From Isoptericola croceus (lineage in GTDB: Bacteria > Actinomycetota > Actinomycetes > Actinomycetales > Cellulomonadaceae), in the NCBI RefSeq assembly GCF_029382255.1, contig NZ_JARLLG010000001.1:992001-1056000 (forward strand): 64,000 bases of DNA, given 5' to 3'. The notes under the pieces are model-generated. The model made no database searches. It saw only the letters and a list, made by a program, of their open reading frames with translations, and was not told the origin of the DNA. The translations under genes and the position numbers were made by a program. Position 1 is the stretch's first letter; each line of letters begins with the position of its first letter. Below, one piece after another: positions 25,183-32,798 of the stretch.

Positions 25183-27222
25183 ATGTCAGCTCTGACCAAC
25201 TCCCCGGGCGCGCCGCTTCATCCCGACGCGATCCTCGACGCGCTCGACCCCGAGCAGCGCGACGTCGCGCTGGCCCTGGCCGGGCCGGTCTGCGTGCTCG
25301 CGGGAGCGGGAACCGGCAAGACCCGTGCGATCACCCACCGCATCGCCTACGGCGTGCGGACGGGTGCGTACCCGCCGACGTCGGTGCTCGCCGTGACGTT
25401 CACGGCACGCGCGGCGGGGGAGATGCGCACCCGCCTGCGCGAGCTGGGCGTCGCCGGGGTGCAGGCGCGGACCTTCCACGCCGCCGCGCTGCGTCAGCTC
25501 GGCTACTTCTGGCCACGGGTGGTGGGTGGCGCACCTCCGCAGATCCTCGAGCACAAGGCGCCCGCGGTGGCGGAGGCGTCGCGTCGCATCGGGGCGAGCG
25601 TCGACAGGGTCGCCGTGCGCGACCTGTCGAGCGAGGTCGAGTGGGCCAAGGTCTCCCTCGTGACGGCGGAGGACTACGTGAAGGCCGCCGCCGCGGACGA
25701 CCGGCCCGCGCCGTCGGGGTACGACCACCAGACGGTGGCCCGGCTCATCGCCGCGTACGAGGACGTCAAGACCGAGCGGGGCGTCATCGACTTCGAGGAC
25801 GTGCTGCTGATGCTGGCCGACATGCTCGGCTCGCACCCGCAGATCGCCGACCAGGTGCGCTCGCAGTACCGGCACTTCGTGGTGGACGAGTTCCAGGACG
25901 TCTCGCCGCTGCAACAGTTCCTCCTCGACCAGTGGCTCGGTGGCCGCAAGGAGCTCTGCGTCGTGGGAGACCCCTCGCAGACCATCTACTCCTTCACCGG
26001 CGCGACACCGCACTACCTGCTGGACTTCACGCGCACCTACCGCGACGCCCAGGTCGTGCGGCTGGTCCGGGACTACCGCTCCACCCCGCAGGTGGTGCAC
26101 CTCGCCAACGACGTGCTGCGCCGCGGCCGGGTGACCGGTGCGCTCGAGCTGGTGGCGCAGCGACCGGCCGGTCCGCCGGTGGGCTTCACAACGTACGACG
26201 ACGACGAGGCCGAGGCCGTGGGGATCGCCACCCGGGCGGCGCGGCTCGTCGCCGACGGAGTGCGGGCCAGCGAGATCGCCGTGCTGTACCGCACCAACGC
26301 CCAGTCGGCAGCGTTCGAGACGGCTCTGTCGGACGCCGGTGTGAGCTACCAGGTGCGCGGCGGCGCCCGCTTCTTCCAGCGCCGGGACGTGCGTGACGCC
26401 ATCGTGCTGCTGCGAGGGGCCGCGCGGTCCTCCGACCCGGACCAGCCGATGCCGGAGCAGGTCCGCGACGTCCTGCTCTCCGCGGGCTGGGCGGAGAAGT
26501 CGCCCGCCGCGCGAGGAGCCACGCGCGAGCGCTGGGAGGCGATGCAGGCGCTCGTGGGCCTCGCCGACGACCTGGCCGCCGCCGCGCCCGAGGACGCTCC
26601 CGCCACCCTGCAGAGCCTGGTCGACGAGCTCTCCGAGCGTGCCGCGGCCCAGCACGCACCGACGGTCGACGGTGTCACCCTGGCATCGCTGCACGCGGCG
26701 AAGGGCCTGGAGTGGGACGCGGTCTTCCTCGCCGGCATGAGCGAAGGTCTGATGCCGATCTCCCTCGCCGAGACGGACGAGGGTGTCGCGGAGGAGCGCC
26801 GGCTGCTCTATGTCGGCATCACCCGGGCACGCGAGCACCTGGACATCTCGTACGCGCGATCACGGAACCCCGGCGGTCGCGCGACCCGTAAGCGGACCCG
26901 GTTCCTCGACGGGATCTGGCCCGACGACGGGCGCGGCAACGCTCGCTCCCGCGCGCAGCGTGGTCAGGTGCGTGCGCGGTTGACGGGACAGGCCGACCTC
27001 GAGCTCTTCGACGCGCTGCGCGACTGGCGGCTGTCCGTGGCCCGTGAGACGGACAAGCCTGCGTACACGGTGCTCGGCGACGCGACGCTCGCGGCGATCG
27101 CCGAGCTGCGACCCACCTCGACGGCGCAGCTGGCGCGGATCAACGGCATCGGTCCGGCCAAGATCGACCGCTACGGCCAGACCCTGATCACCCTGGTGGG
27201 CGGTGCTCCGCAGGCGGGCTGA
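25183..27222 (+). CDS. uvrD2: UvrD2-type DNA helicase
   Basis: 679-aa superfamily 1A 3'-5' DNA helicase. Walker A AGAGTGKTRAI is at about 40-50, then VDEFQDVSPLQQFLL, VGDPSQTIYSFTGATP, LHAAKGLEWDAV and YVGITRAREHLDISYAR. The last ~80 residues (ELFDALRDWR through NGIGPAKIDRYGQ) form an HRDC domain. The tetracysteine motif that joins the motor to HRDC in mycobacterial UvrD2 is absent: the linker around 590-620 contains no Cys. GACAAT at 25169-25174 is 8 nt upstream of ATG and no Shine-Dalgarno is seen. Upstream of whiB7 as in mycobacteria. Confidence 0.92.
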   Translation: MSALTNSPGAPLHPDAILDALDPEQRDVALALAGPVCVLAGAGTGKTRAITHRIAYGVRTGAYPPTSVLAVTFTARAAGEMRTRLRELGVAGVQARTFHAAALRQLGYFWPRVVGGAPPQILEHKAPAVAEASRRIGASVDRVAVRDLSSEVEWAKVSLVTAEDYVKAAAADDRPAPSGYDHQTVARLIAAYEDVKTERGVIDFEDVLLMLADMLGSHPQIADQVRSQYRHFVVDEFQDVSPLQQFLLDQWLGGRKELCVVGDPSQTIYSFTGATPHYLLDFTRTYRDAQVVRLVRDYRSTPQVVHLANDVLRRGRVTGALELVAQRPAGPPVGFTTYDDDEAEAVGIATRAARLVADGVRASEIAVLYRTNAQSAAFETALSDAGVSYQVRGGARFFQRRDVRDAIVLLRGAARSSDPDQPMPEQVRDVLLSAGWAEKSPAARGATRERWEAMQALVGLADDLAAAAPEDAPATLQSLVDELSERAAAQHAPTVDGVTLASLHAAKGLEWDAVFLAGMSEGLMPISLAETDEGVAEERRLLYVGITRAREHLDISYARSRNPGGRATRKRTRFLDGIWPDDGRGNARSRAQRGQVRARLTGQADLELFDALRDWRLSVARETDKPAYTVLGDATLAAIAELRPTSTAQLARINGIGPAKIDRYGQTLITLVGGAPQAG

Positions 27223-27230
27223 CGGGTCCG

Positions 27231-27292
27231 AAAAAATCGGTCGAAAAATATCCCGAAAAAGAAGTGGCGAGTCCGGCACAGCCGTCTATGCT
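27231..27292 (+). promoter_or_regulatory. A-rich whiB7 promoter
   Basis: Three A-runs (27231-27236, 27244-27248, 27256-27260) lead directly into a poor -35 GTGGCG (27264-27269), then a 17-bp spacer and -10 TATGCT (27287-27292). WhiB7 activates promoters with A/T-rich DNA just upstream of the -35 through its AT-hook, so this looks like the autoregulated whiB7 promoter. The A-runs stand out sharply in this G+C-rich window. Confidence 0.8.
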
Positions 27293-27363
27293 CGTCATGA
27301 CCGAGTTGGAGCGGTGCCTGCCGAGAGGTGGGTGCCCGAGATGACGAAGGAGGTGGGCACGAG

Positions 27364-27546
27364 ATGGACATCATCACGACGCAGCAGATGGGCGGCACGT
27401 TCATCGAGGCGGGGGACAACTCTGCCCTGAGCATGATCGCGCCGGCCTTCTGCACTCGTAAGCGTCACGGCGCTGGGGCAGCCCTCGTCGATCTCGCACC
27501 CGACTCCGCACCTGACTCCGCACCTCGGAGACATCCGGTCCACTGA
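27364..27546 (+). CDS. whiB7 leader upstream ORF, 60 codons
   Basis: A 60-codon leader ORF (MDIITTQQMGGTFIEAGDNS and onward, ending in a repeated APDSAPDSAP stretch) with a perfect AAGGAGGT Shine-Dalgarno at 27347-27354, 9 nt before ATG. It lies between the whiB7 promoter and an intrinsic terminator whose stem begins 8 nt after the stop codon. In other actinomycetes a uORF in the whiB7/wblC leader senses slowed translation and controls termination. The product itself is probably not functional. Confidence 0.75.
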   Translation: MDIITTQQMGGTFIEAGDNSALSMIAPAFCTRKRHGAGAALVDLAPDSAPDSAPRRHPVH

Positions 27547-27553
27547 CCGGTCC

Positions 27554-27594
27554 AGGCCGCGGAGTCCACCGGGACCCGCGGCCTTCGTCTTTCC
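27554..27594 (+). terminator. whiB7 leader attenuator
   Basis: Stem AGGCCGCGG-A-GTCC with loop ACCG and the complementary GGAC CCGCGGCCT: 13 bp with one bulged A, followed directly by the T-rich TTCGTCTTTCC. It lies 8 nt after the uORF stop and 118 bp before the whiB7 start. A ribosome terminating normally would leave the hairpin free to form. Confidence 0.8.
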
Positions 27595-27711
27595 TCACCG
27601 GGATTCGGCCATCTTCGGCCGGACGATCCGGTCCTCTGACAACCAGAGGGCCGTCCGCAGGTCCTGAACACCGACGTTCACACCACACCCAGGACCTGAC
27701 GGAGGAACATC

Positions 27712-28083
27712 GTGCGTCTCGCACAGCTGTTGGACGAGCGGCTGCTCGACGCTGCCCCCGCCGGTGGCACCAGTCGCTGGACCCCCCATCAACCGGTGGC
27801 GCAGACCCCCGAGGAGGCCGCCGAGCTCGAGCGGCAGTTCGCGGCTCTCCTGCCCTGCCGCACCAACGACCCCGAGCTCTGGTTCGCCGAGCACACCGAC
27901 CAGGTGGAGCGTGCGAAGGCGCTCTGCCGGGCCTGCCCGCTGCAGTCCGGCTGCCTGGCCGGTGCCCTCGAGCGTTCCGAGCCGTGGGGCGTCTGGGGCG
28001 GCGAGGTGTTCGTCGACGGCGTCGTCGTCGCTCGTAAGCGGGGTCGGGGCCGTCCCCGCAAGTCGGACCAGGCCGCGGCCTGA
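27712..28083 (+). CDS. whiB7: WhiB7-type Fe-S transcription factor
   Basis: 123-aa WhiB protein that binds the primary sigma factor and activates intrinsic antibiotic-resistance genes. Cluster ligands are Cys49, Cys72, Cys75 and Cys81 (C-x22-C-x2-C-x5-C), with the beta-turn EPWGVWGGE at about 89-97. The C-terminal AT-hook RKRGRGRPRKS distinguishes WhiB7 from the other WhiB paralogues. GTG 27712 has GGAGGA eight nt upstream. It follows uvrD2, the same order as in mycobacteria, and is preceded by its own promoter, uORF and attenuator. Confidence 0.93.
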   Translation: MRLAQLLDERLLDAAPAGGTSRWTPHQPVAQTPEEAAELERQFAALLPCRTNDPELWFAEHTDQVERAKALCRACPLQSGCLAGALERSEPWGVWGGEVFVDGVVVARKRGRGRPRKSDQAAA

Positions 28084-28092
28084 CCGGATGCC

Positions 28093-28127
28093 GATGCCCC
28101 GTGAGGTGCTCCACCTCACGGGGCATC
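28093..28127. terminator. hairpin terminator after whiB7
   Basis: Perfect 16-bp stem (GATGCCCCGTGAGGTG and its complement) with a 3-nt loop, 9 bp after the whiB7 stop and 52 bp from the stop of the convergent ThiF-like gene. Probably works in both directions. Confidence 0.88.
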
Positions 28128-28178
28128 TCGCTGCCTCCGCGCGAGCAGTGCTCTCCCGACCGTCCCGCCGGTGCGGCG

Positions 28179-29231
28179 CTATCGCGGCAGGTCGGTGCAG
28201 GGGCAGGCAGGGTGCCGCTCCACGGGCCTGAGGCGGGGGAGCGCCTCGGGCAGCATCACCTCGAGCACGGCCCCGGCAGCGGCAGGCCGGGCACCGTCGA
28301 GGTGCGCCAGGACCTGTCCGGTCACCAGCGCTGCTGCCGTCGTGGACAGGACCGTCTCCTGCCCCGGGCTGCCCGGAAGGTCCGCCAGCTGGGCGACGAG
28401 CTCCGGCCAGCGCTCGTCGACGTCCGTGGCGTGCTGGTGCCAGCAGGCCGTGCAGGCCGTGGTCCCAGGGAGGACGAAGGGCCCGAGCGACACGCCTGCC
28501 TCGCCCACCACGACCGCCAGGTGCGCGATGCCAGCACTCATCAGCAGCGCGAACGATTCCGGGTGTGCCACCCGGTCACGTACTGCCACGACGACGTCGG
28601 GCAGGGCATCGGCGTGCCAAGCCCGGGTCACCGTCGTCCGTGGGTACCGGGCACCCAGCACCTCCCGGAGCCGATCCGCGCGCCGGCGGCCGACGTCGGT
28701 CTGCTGGTAGGTGCCTGTGCCGAGGTCGGTGAGCTGGACCGGGGAGTCGTCGTCGAGCACGAGCGTGCCGACGCCCGCGGTGGCCAGGTGGGTGGCGACC
28801 AGCGAGCCGATCCGGCCGAGGCCGCTGACGCCCACTCTCCGCACGGCTCGTCGGGCCAGCGTGACCATCCCGCCGCCGTCGGGCAGCAGCGCCCCCAGCG
28901 CGGGCGCGTCGGCTGAACCGCCAGCCGTCGCGAGGACGTCCGGGATGCTGCGTGACCCGGGCACCAGGAAGCCGCATCCGGCGAGCAGCGCGCCGATCGC
29001 CTCCCGGCGCTCGTCGTCCACACGGAAGCGCGCCGCGATGCGGGCGAGCGACGCGTGCTGCGTGGCGGCAGCAGCGGCGAGCCAGCGCGCCTCGGCCTCG
29101 GCGAGCCCGGACAGCACGACCGACCACCGCTCGTCGGTGCCGAGCTGGACCTCGCCCGGGCCGCGGCCGAGCACAGGAGCGCCGGGTCGCAGCCGGAGGT
29201 CGGCCGTGTCGGAGGTCGCTCGGGTGGTCAT
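28179..29231 (-). CDS. ThiF-family E1-like adenylyltransferase-fold protein
   Basis: 350 aa. The N-terminal ~120 residues are not recognised (helical, Ala-rich). Next comes the E1/ThiF Rossmann domain with GVSGLGRIGSLVATHLA near 140 and LVLDDDSPVQLTDLGTGTYQ, the expected nucleotide-contact region, then YRTDVGRRRADRLRE-like. CTACW near 265 and a C-terminal CPC could bind zinc. It probably adenylates a protein C-terminus or sulfur carrier, but no ubiquitin-like partner is adjacent. A homologous gene occurs in the mycobacterial uvrD2/whiB7 neighbourhood. The start is ATG 29231; no clear ribosome site. Confidence 0.75.
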   Translation of the reverse strand: MTTRATSDTADLRLRPGAPVLGRGPGEVQLGTDERWSVVLSGLAEAEARWLAAAAATQHASLARIAARFRVDDERREAIGALLAGCGFLVPGSRSIPDVLATAGGSADAPALGALLPDGGGMVTLARRAVRRVGVSGLGRIGSLVATHLATAGVGTLVLDDDSPVQLTDLGTGTYQQTDVGRRRADRLREVLGARYPRTTVTRAWHADALPDVVVAVRDRVAHPESFALLMSAGIAHLAVVVGEAGVSLGPFVLPGTTACTACWHQHATDVDERWPELVAQLADLPGSPGQETVLSTTAAALVTGQVLAHLDGARPAAAGAVLEVMLPEALPRLRPVERHPACPCTDLPR

Positions 29232-29358
29232 GGCCGCACGATGACACGGACCCAGCGGGCGGCGCGGCTGTTCTCCACAGGGTGTGGAAACTCTGGCGAT
29301 CGTGACGGCCAGGGTGTCCGGTCACACGCTCTTGACGCAATCCCGGTATGGTCATGGT

Positions 29359-29907
29359 GTGGCCCACGACACCATGCCGACCGTCGAGGTCCGGCGTAGC
29401 CGTCGTCGGACCGCAACCGTCAGCGCCTACCGCGACGGCGACCGCACCGTCGTGGCCATCCCCGCGCGCTTCTCCCGCGCCCAGGAGCGCGAGTGGGTCG
29501 AGAAGATGATCGCGCGCCTCGAGGACAAGGAACGCCGCCGCCGCCCGTCCGACGCGGAGCTGGTCGAGCGGGCGCACGACCTCTCCGCCAAGTACCTCGA
29601 CGGCCGTGCCAAGGCGACCAGCGTGCGGTGGGTCACGAACCAGGAGCGCCGGTGGGGGTCGTGCACCCTCGTGGACGGCTCGATCCGGCTCTCGACCCGC
29701 CTGCAGGGCATGCCGGAGTGGGTCATCGACTACGTCCTGCTGCACGAGCTCGCACACCTGCTGCACGCCGGGCACGGTCCGGACTTCTGGAAGCTGCTCG
29801 AGACCTATCCACGGACCGACCGGGCGCGCGGGTTCCTCGAGGGAGTGGCTTTCAGCACCGACGGGTCGCGCGACGACGACGCCGACTCCGGGTCGTCCGC
29901 CTCCTGA
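29359..29907 (+). CDS. YgjP/M48-type metal-dependent hydrolase
   Basis: 182-aa zinc metallopeptidase-like protein (DUF45/YgjP family). The metal site HELAHLLHAGHGPDFW is at about 135-150, with the signature WGSCT upstream and MPEWVIDYVLLHELAH. Biological substrate unknown. TATGGT at 29347-29352 lies 6 nt before GTG 29359, supporting a leaderless start; ATG 29374 is the alternative. Divergent from the ThiF-like gene. Confidence 0.82.
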   Translation: MAHDTMPTVEVRRSRRRTATVSAYRDGDRTVVAIPARFSRAQEREWVEKMIARLEDKERRRRPSDAELVERAHDLSAKYLDGRAKATSVRWVTNQERRWGSCTLVDGSIRLSTRLQGMPEWVIDYVLLHELAHLLHAGHGPDFWKLLETYPRTDRARGFLEGVAFSTDGSRDDDADSGSSAS

Positions 29908-29914
29908 CGGTCAC

Positions 29915-31351
29915 CTATCCCTGGTCGTCGGACGGCGACCCCTCGTCCGACGACTCCGAGAAGATCTGCGCGAGCGCCGCGTCCACGTCCGAATGCTCGG
30001 CATCCTGCGCCGCCCGGCGGTCGGCGTAGCCGGACGGGTCGTCCAGGTCCTCGGTACCCGGCAGCAGGTCGGGGTGGTCCCAGACGGCGTCGCGCGCTGC
30101 AGGACCACCGGTGGTGAGCAGATGAGCGAACAGCGCCGCAGCGTCGCGCGAACGGCGGGGGCGCAGCTCGAGCCCGACCAGGGACCTGAACGTGTGCTCC
30201 GCGGGCCCCCCGGCGGCCCGGCGCCGACGGATCATCTCCCGCAGGGGCACCGAGTGCGGCAGGTGCGGCAGCGATGCGGTGGCCGCGACCTCGGAGACCC
30301 AACCTTCGACGAGAGCGAGAGCCGTCTCCAGCCGCAGCAGCGTCGCCTGCTGCTCGGGGGTGTTGTGCAGGCCGAACACGTCGCCCGACAGCGCCCCGCG
30401 CAACGCCTCCGGGTCGGACATGTCGATGTCACGGACCTGCGACTCGAGCGCGTCGAGGTCGATCGTGATGCCTCGGGCGTACTGCTCGACGAGCCCGTGC
30501 AGGTGGGCCTGGAGCCACGGGACGTGCACGAACAGGCGTGCGTGGGCGGCCTCTCGCACCGCCATGTAGAGCTGGACCTCTTCGAACGGCGAGTCGAGAC
30601 CGTCGGCGAAGGCCCGCACGTTGGTGGGCACGAGCACGGTGGCAGGCTCACCGAGCAGGGGCACGCCGACGTCGGTCGCACCGAAGACCTCCCGCGACAG
30701 GGTGCCCGCCGCCTGCCCGACCTGCATGCCGTAGACCGCCGAGCCGAGGCTGCGCATCATGGCGGCAGGGTCCAGGTCCCCGAGGCTGCCGCCGGGGAAC
30801 ACGGGCAGCCCGGGCATCCCGGGGCCGGTCATGTCGCCGTCCCCGAGCTGGTCGCCGAGCTGTTCACCGAGCACCGTGGCCAGCGCGTCGGCCGCCGAGG
30901 CGGCCACGGGTGAGACGAGTCGCTGCCAGGCCGGCAGGGTCGCCTCGACCCACTCGCTGCGGCTCCAGGCGCGGGCGGGACCGCCCGACGGCGGCAGGTC
31001 GGTCGCGGCGTCGAGCCAGAGCTCGGCGACGCTCAGGGCCTCCTGGGCGGACCGTGCCTGGGCACCCGTCAGCGACGGGTCCCCCTCGGCGACCGCCACC
31101 TGGCGTGCCAGGTCGTGCGCCACCTCGGTGTTCACCGGTCCGTCGCTGGAGGTGAAGAGTCGTTGCAGCTGGTTCATCAGGTGCTGCATCGTCGCGGGGT
31201 CGGGAGCGGCGCCGCCCATGAGGGCGGCCGGGTCGAGGCCCTGCGCACGCATCTGTCCGAGCACCTCGTCGGTCCGGTCACCGAAGATGCCGCGCAGGGC
31301 GTCGCGGAGCGCGCGCTCGCGCTCGTCGGGGTCGTCGGGCAGGTCGCTCAT
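29915..31351 (-). CDS. DUF2342-family protein, putative zinc metalloprotease
   Basis: 478 aa. The middle region matches the actinobacterial zinc-dependent metalloprotease family DUF2342 (Rv3195-like): GGSLGDLDPAAMMRSLG, GEPATVLVPTNVRAFADGL and AVREAAHARLFVHVPWLQ. An HExxH motif would be expected at the last one but it reads REAAH, so the first metal ligand is missing; protease activity is doubtful. Met 31351 (MSDLPDDPDE, GAGGA upstream) is preferred over the longer frame to 31405. Its stop is 7 bp from the convergent YgjP-type stop. Confidence 0.75.
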   Translation of the reverse strand: MSDLPDDPDERERALRDALRGIFGDRTDEVLGQMRAQGLDPAALMGGAAPDPATMQHLMNQLQRLFTSSDGPVNTEVAHDLARQVAVAEGDPSLTGAQARSAQEALSVAELWLDAATDLPPSGGPARAWSRSEWVEATLPAWQRLVSPVAASAADALATVLGEQLGDQLGDGDMTGPGMPGLPVFPGGSLGDLDPAAMMRSLGSAVYGMQVGQAAGTLSREVFGATDVGVPLLGEPATVLVPTNVRAFADGLDSPFEEVQLYMAVREAAHARLFVHVPWLQAHLHGLVEQYARGITIDLDALESQVRDIDMSDPEALRGALSGDVFGLHNTPEQQATLLRLETALALVEGWVSEVAATASLPHLPHSVPLREMIRRRRAAGGPAEHTFRSLVGLELRPRRSRDAAALFAHLLTTGGPAARDAVWDHPDLLPGTEDLDDPSGYADRRAAQDAEHSDVDAALAQIFSESSDEGSPSDDQG

Positions 31352-31478
31352 CGCAGTCCTCGGCTCCTTCCGGTGCGGCATCCACCGCACGCTCACGGTA
31401 TCCATGACCGACGACGGCGCGTGGCACCGAGTTCCGCCGTTCGCTCACGGCGCACCACCGATCGGCGATGATGGGGCG

Positions 31479-32654
31479 GTGAGCTTCGATCGCAGCCATC
31501 AACCGGCCGAGCTGTACTGGCACGCGCAGGCGTACCCGGCACCTGAGGACCTGGCCGGCAGGGAGGCCCACGGAGGGGACCCACGGCTCCGGCGAGGCGC
31601 CACGAGCCCTCGTGCGGTGACGCTGGTGGTGTCGCTGCTGGCGACCGCCGTCATCGCCGCGGTGCTCCTCGTGCTTCCCACGCCGTACGCGGTCCGTACG
31701 CCGGGGCCGACGGAGGACACTCTCGGGGCACGGGGGCAGAGCGCCACGGAGATGCCCCTGATCGAGATCGCCGGTGCCGAGACGTTCCCGGCCTCCGGCG
31801 AGCTGCGCCTCACCACGGTGTCGGTGTACGGCGGGCCGGGCGGTGACGTGCTGATCGGTGACGTGCTGTGGGGGTGGACCTCGCCGGAACGTTCGGTGCA
31901 GCCGGTCGAGCTGGTCTTCCCCGAGCCGGTCACCCAGGAGGAGCAGCAGGAGCAGGGGCAGGCGCAGATGATCAGCTCTCAGGAGTCAGCCACCGTGGCG
32001 GCGCTCACCGCGCTCGGCTACGAGGTGCCCACCACCATGACGGTGGTCGCTGCCGCGCAGGGCACGGGGGCGGACGGGATGGTGGATCCGGACGACGTCA
32101 TCGTGGCGATCGACGGCGAGCCGCTCGAGAGCTACCCCGAGCTGCTCACCGCGCTCGACGCCGTCACGCCGGGCGAGGACGTCGTCCTCGGCGTCGAGCG
32201 GGCGGGCGAGCCGGTCGACCTGACGATCACGACGGGGGAGGGCGACGGCCGGGCGCTGCTCGGGGTCCTCATCGACCCCGTGTACGACTTCCCGGTCGAC
32301 GTCACGATCCGCATCGAGGACATCGGCGGCCCCAGCGCCGGCACGATGTTCGCCCTCGGGATCATCGACTTGATGACGCCGCAGGACGAGCTCGGCGGGG
32401 CGGTGGTCGCCGGGACCGGCACCATGGACGTCGACGGGCGGGTCGGCCCCATCGGAGGGATCGGGCAGAAGATGTACGGCGCGCAACGCGACGGGGCCGA
32501 GTGGTTCCTGGCCCCCGCGGACAACTGTCCGGAGGTGGTCGGCCACGAGCCCGAAGGGCTCGAGGTGGTGTCCGTGGGCACCCTGGCCGAGGCTCGCACG
32601 GCCATGGAGGCCATCGGCGCCGGAGAGGGCCACGACCTGCCCCGTTGCTCGTGA
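31479..32654 (+). CDS. membrane-anchored PDZ / Lon-type serine protease (YlbL-like)
   Basis: 391 aa: a cytoplasmic N-terminus, one transmembrane segment at about 45-65 (VTLVVSLLATAVIAAVLLVL), an extracytoplasmic PDZ domain (GMVDPDDVIVAIDGEPLESY) and a C-terminal Lon/S16 domain with the catalytic Ser in GGPSAGTMFALG and Lys in GIGQKMYGA. Likely a protein-quality protease. GATGAT at 31467-31472 is 6 nt before GTG 31479, so a leaderless start there is preferred to ATG 31404. Homologous to the Rv3194c-type protein beside UPF0182. Divergent from the DUF2342 gene. Confidence 0.85.
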   Translation: MSFDRSHQPAELYWHAQAYPAPEDLAGREAHGGDPRLRRGATSPRAVTLVVSLLATAVIAAVLLVLPTPYAVRTPGPTEDTLGARGQSATEMPLIEIAGAETFPASGELRLTTVSVYGGPGGDVLIGDVLWGWTSPERSVQPVELVFPEPVTQEEQQEQGQAQMISSQESATVAALTALGYEVPTTMTVVAAAQGTGADGMVDPDDVIVAIDGEPLESYPELLTALDAVTPGEDVVLGVERAGEPVDLTITTGEGDGRALLGVLIDPVYDFPVDVTIRIEDIGGPSAGTMFALGIIDLMTPQDELGGAVVAGTGTMDVDGRVGPIGGIGQKMYGAQRDGAEWFLAPADNCPEVVGHEPEGLEVVSVGTLAEARTAMEAIGAGEGHDLPRCS

Positions 32655-32798
32655 TCGGAGATCGTGACCGGTTCGTGAGGGTCCCGGTGCCCCCGTGTGC
32701 CGGAATCGTGGGAACCTGGGACGACGCTGGAACGTTGTCCTGACGTCCCCGCGTGCCTGCACGTGTCCCGTCCCGAGCACGAATGAGGTGCCCGCACC

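Noticed and set aside
27297-27344. 15-codon ATG frame at the start of the whiB7 leader
   Set aside because: It has no ribosome site and its start is at or before the predicted transcript start, so translation is unlikely; the 60-codon uORF fits far better.
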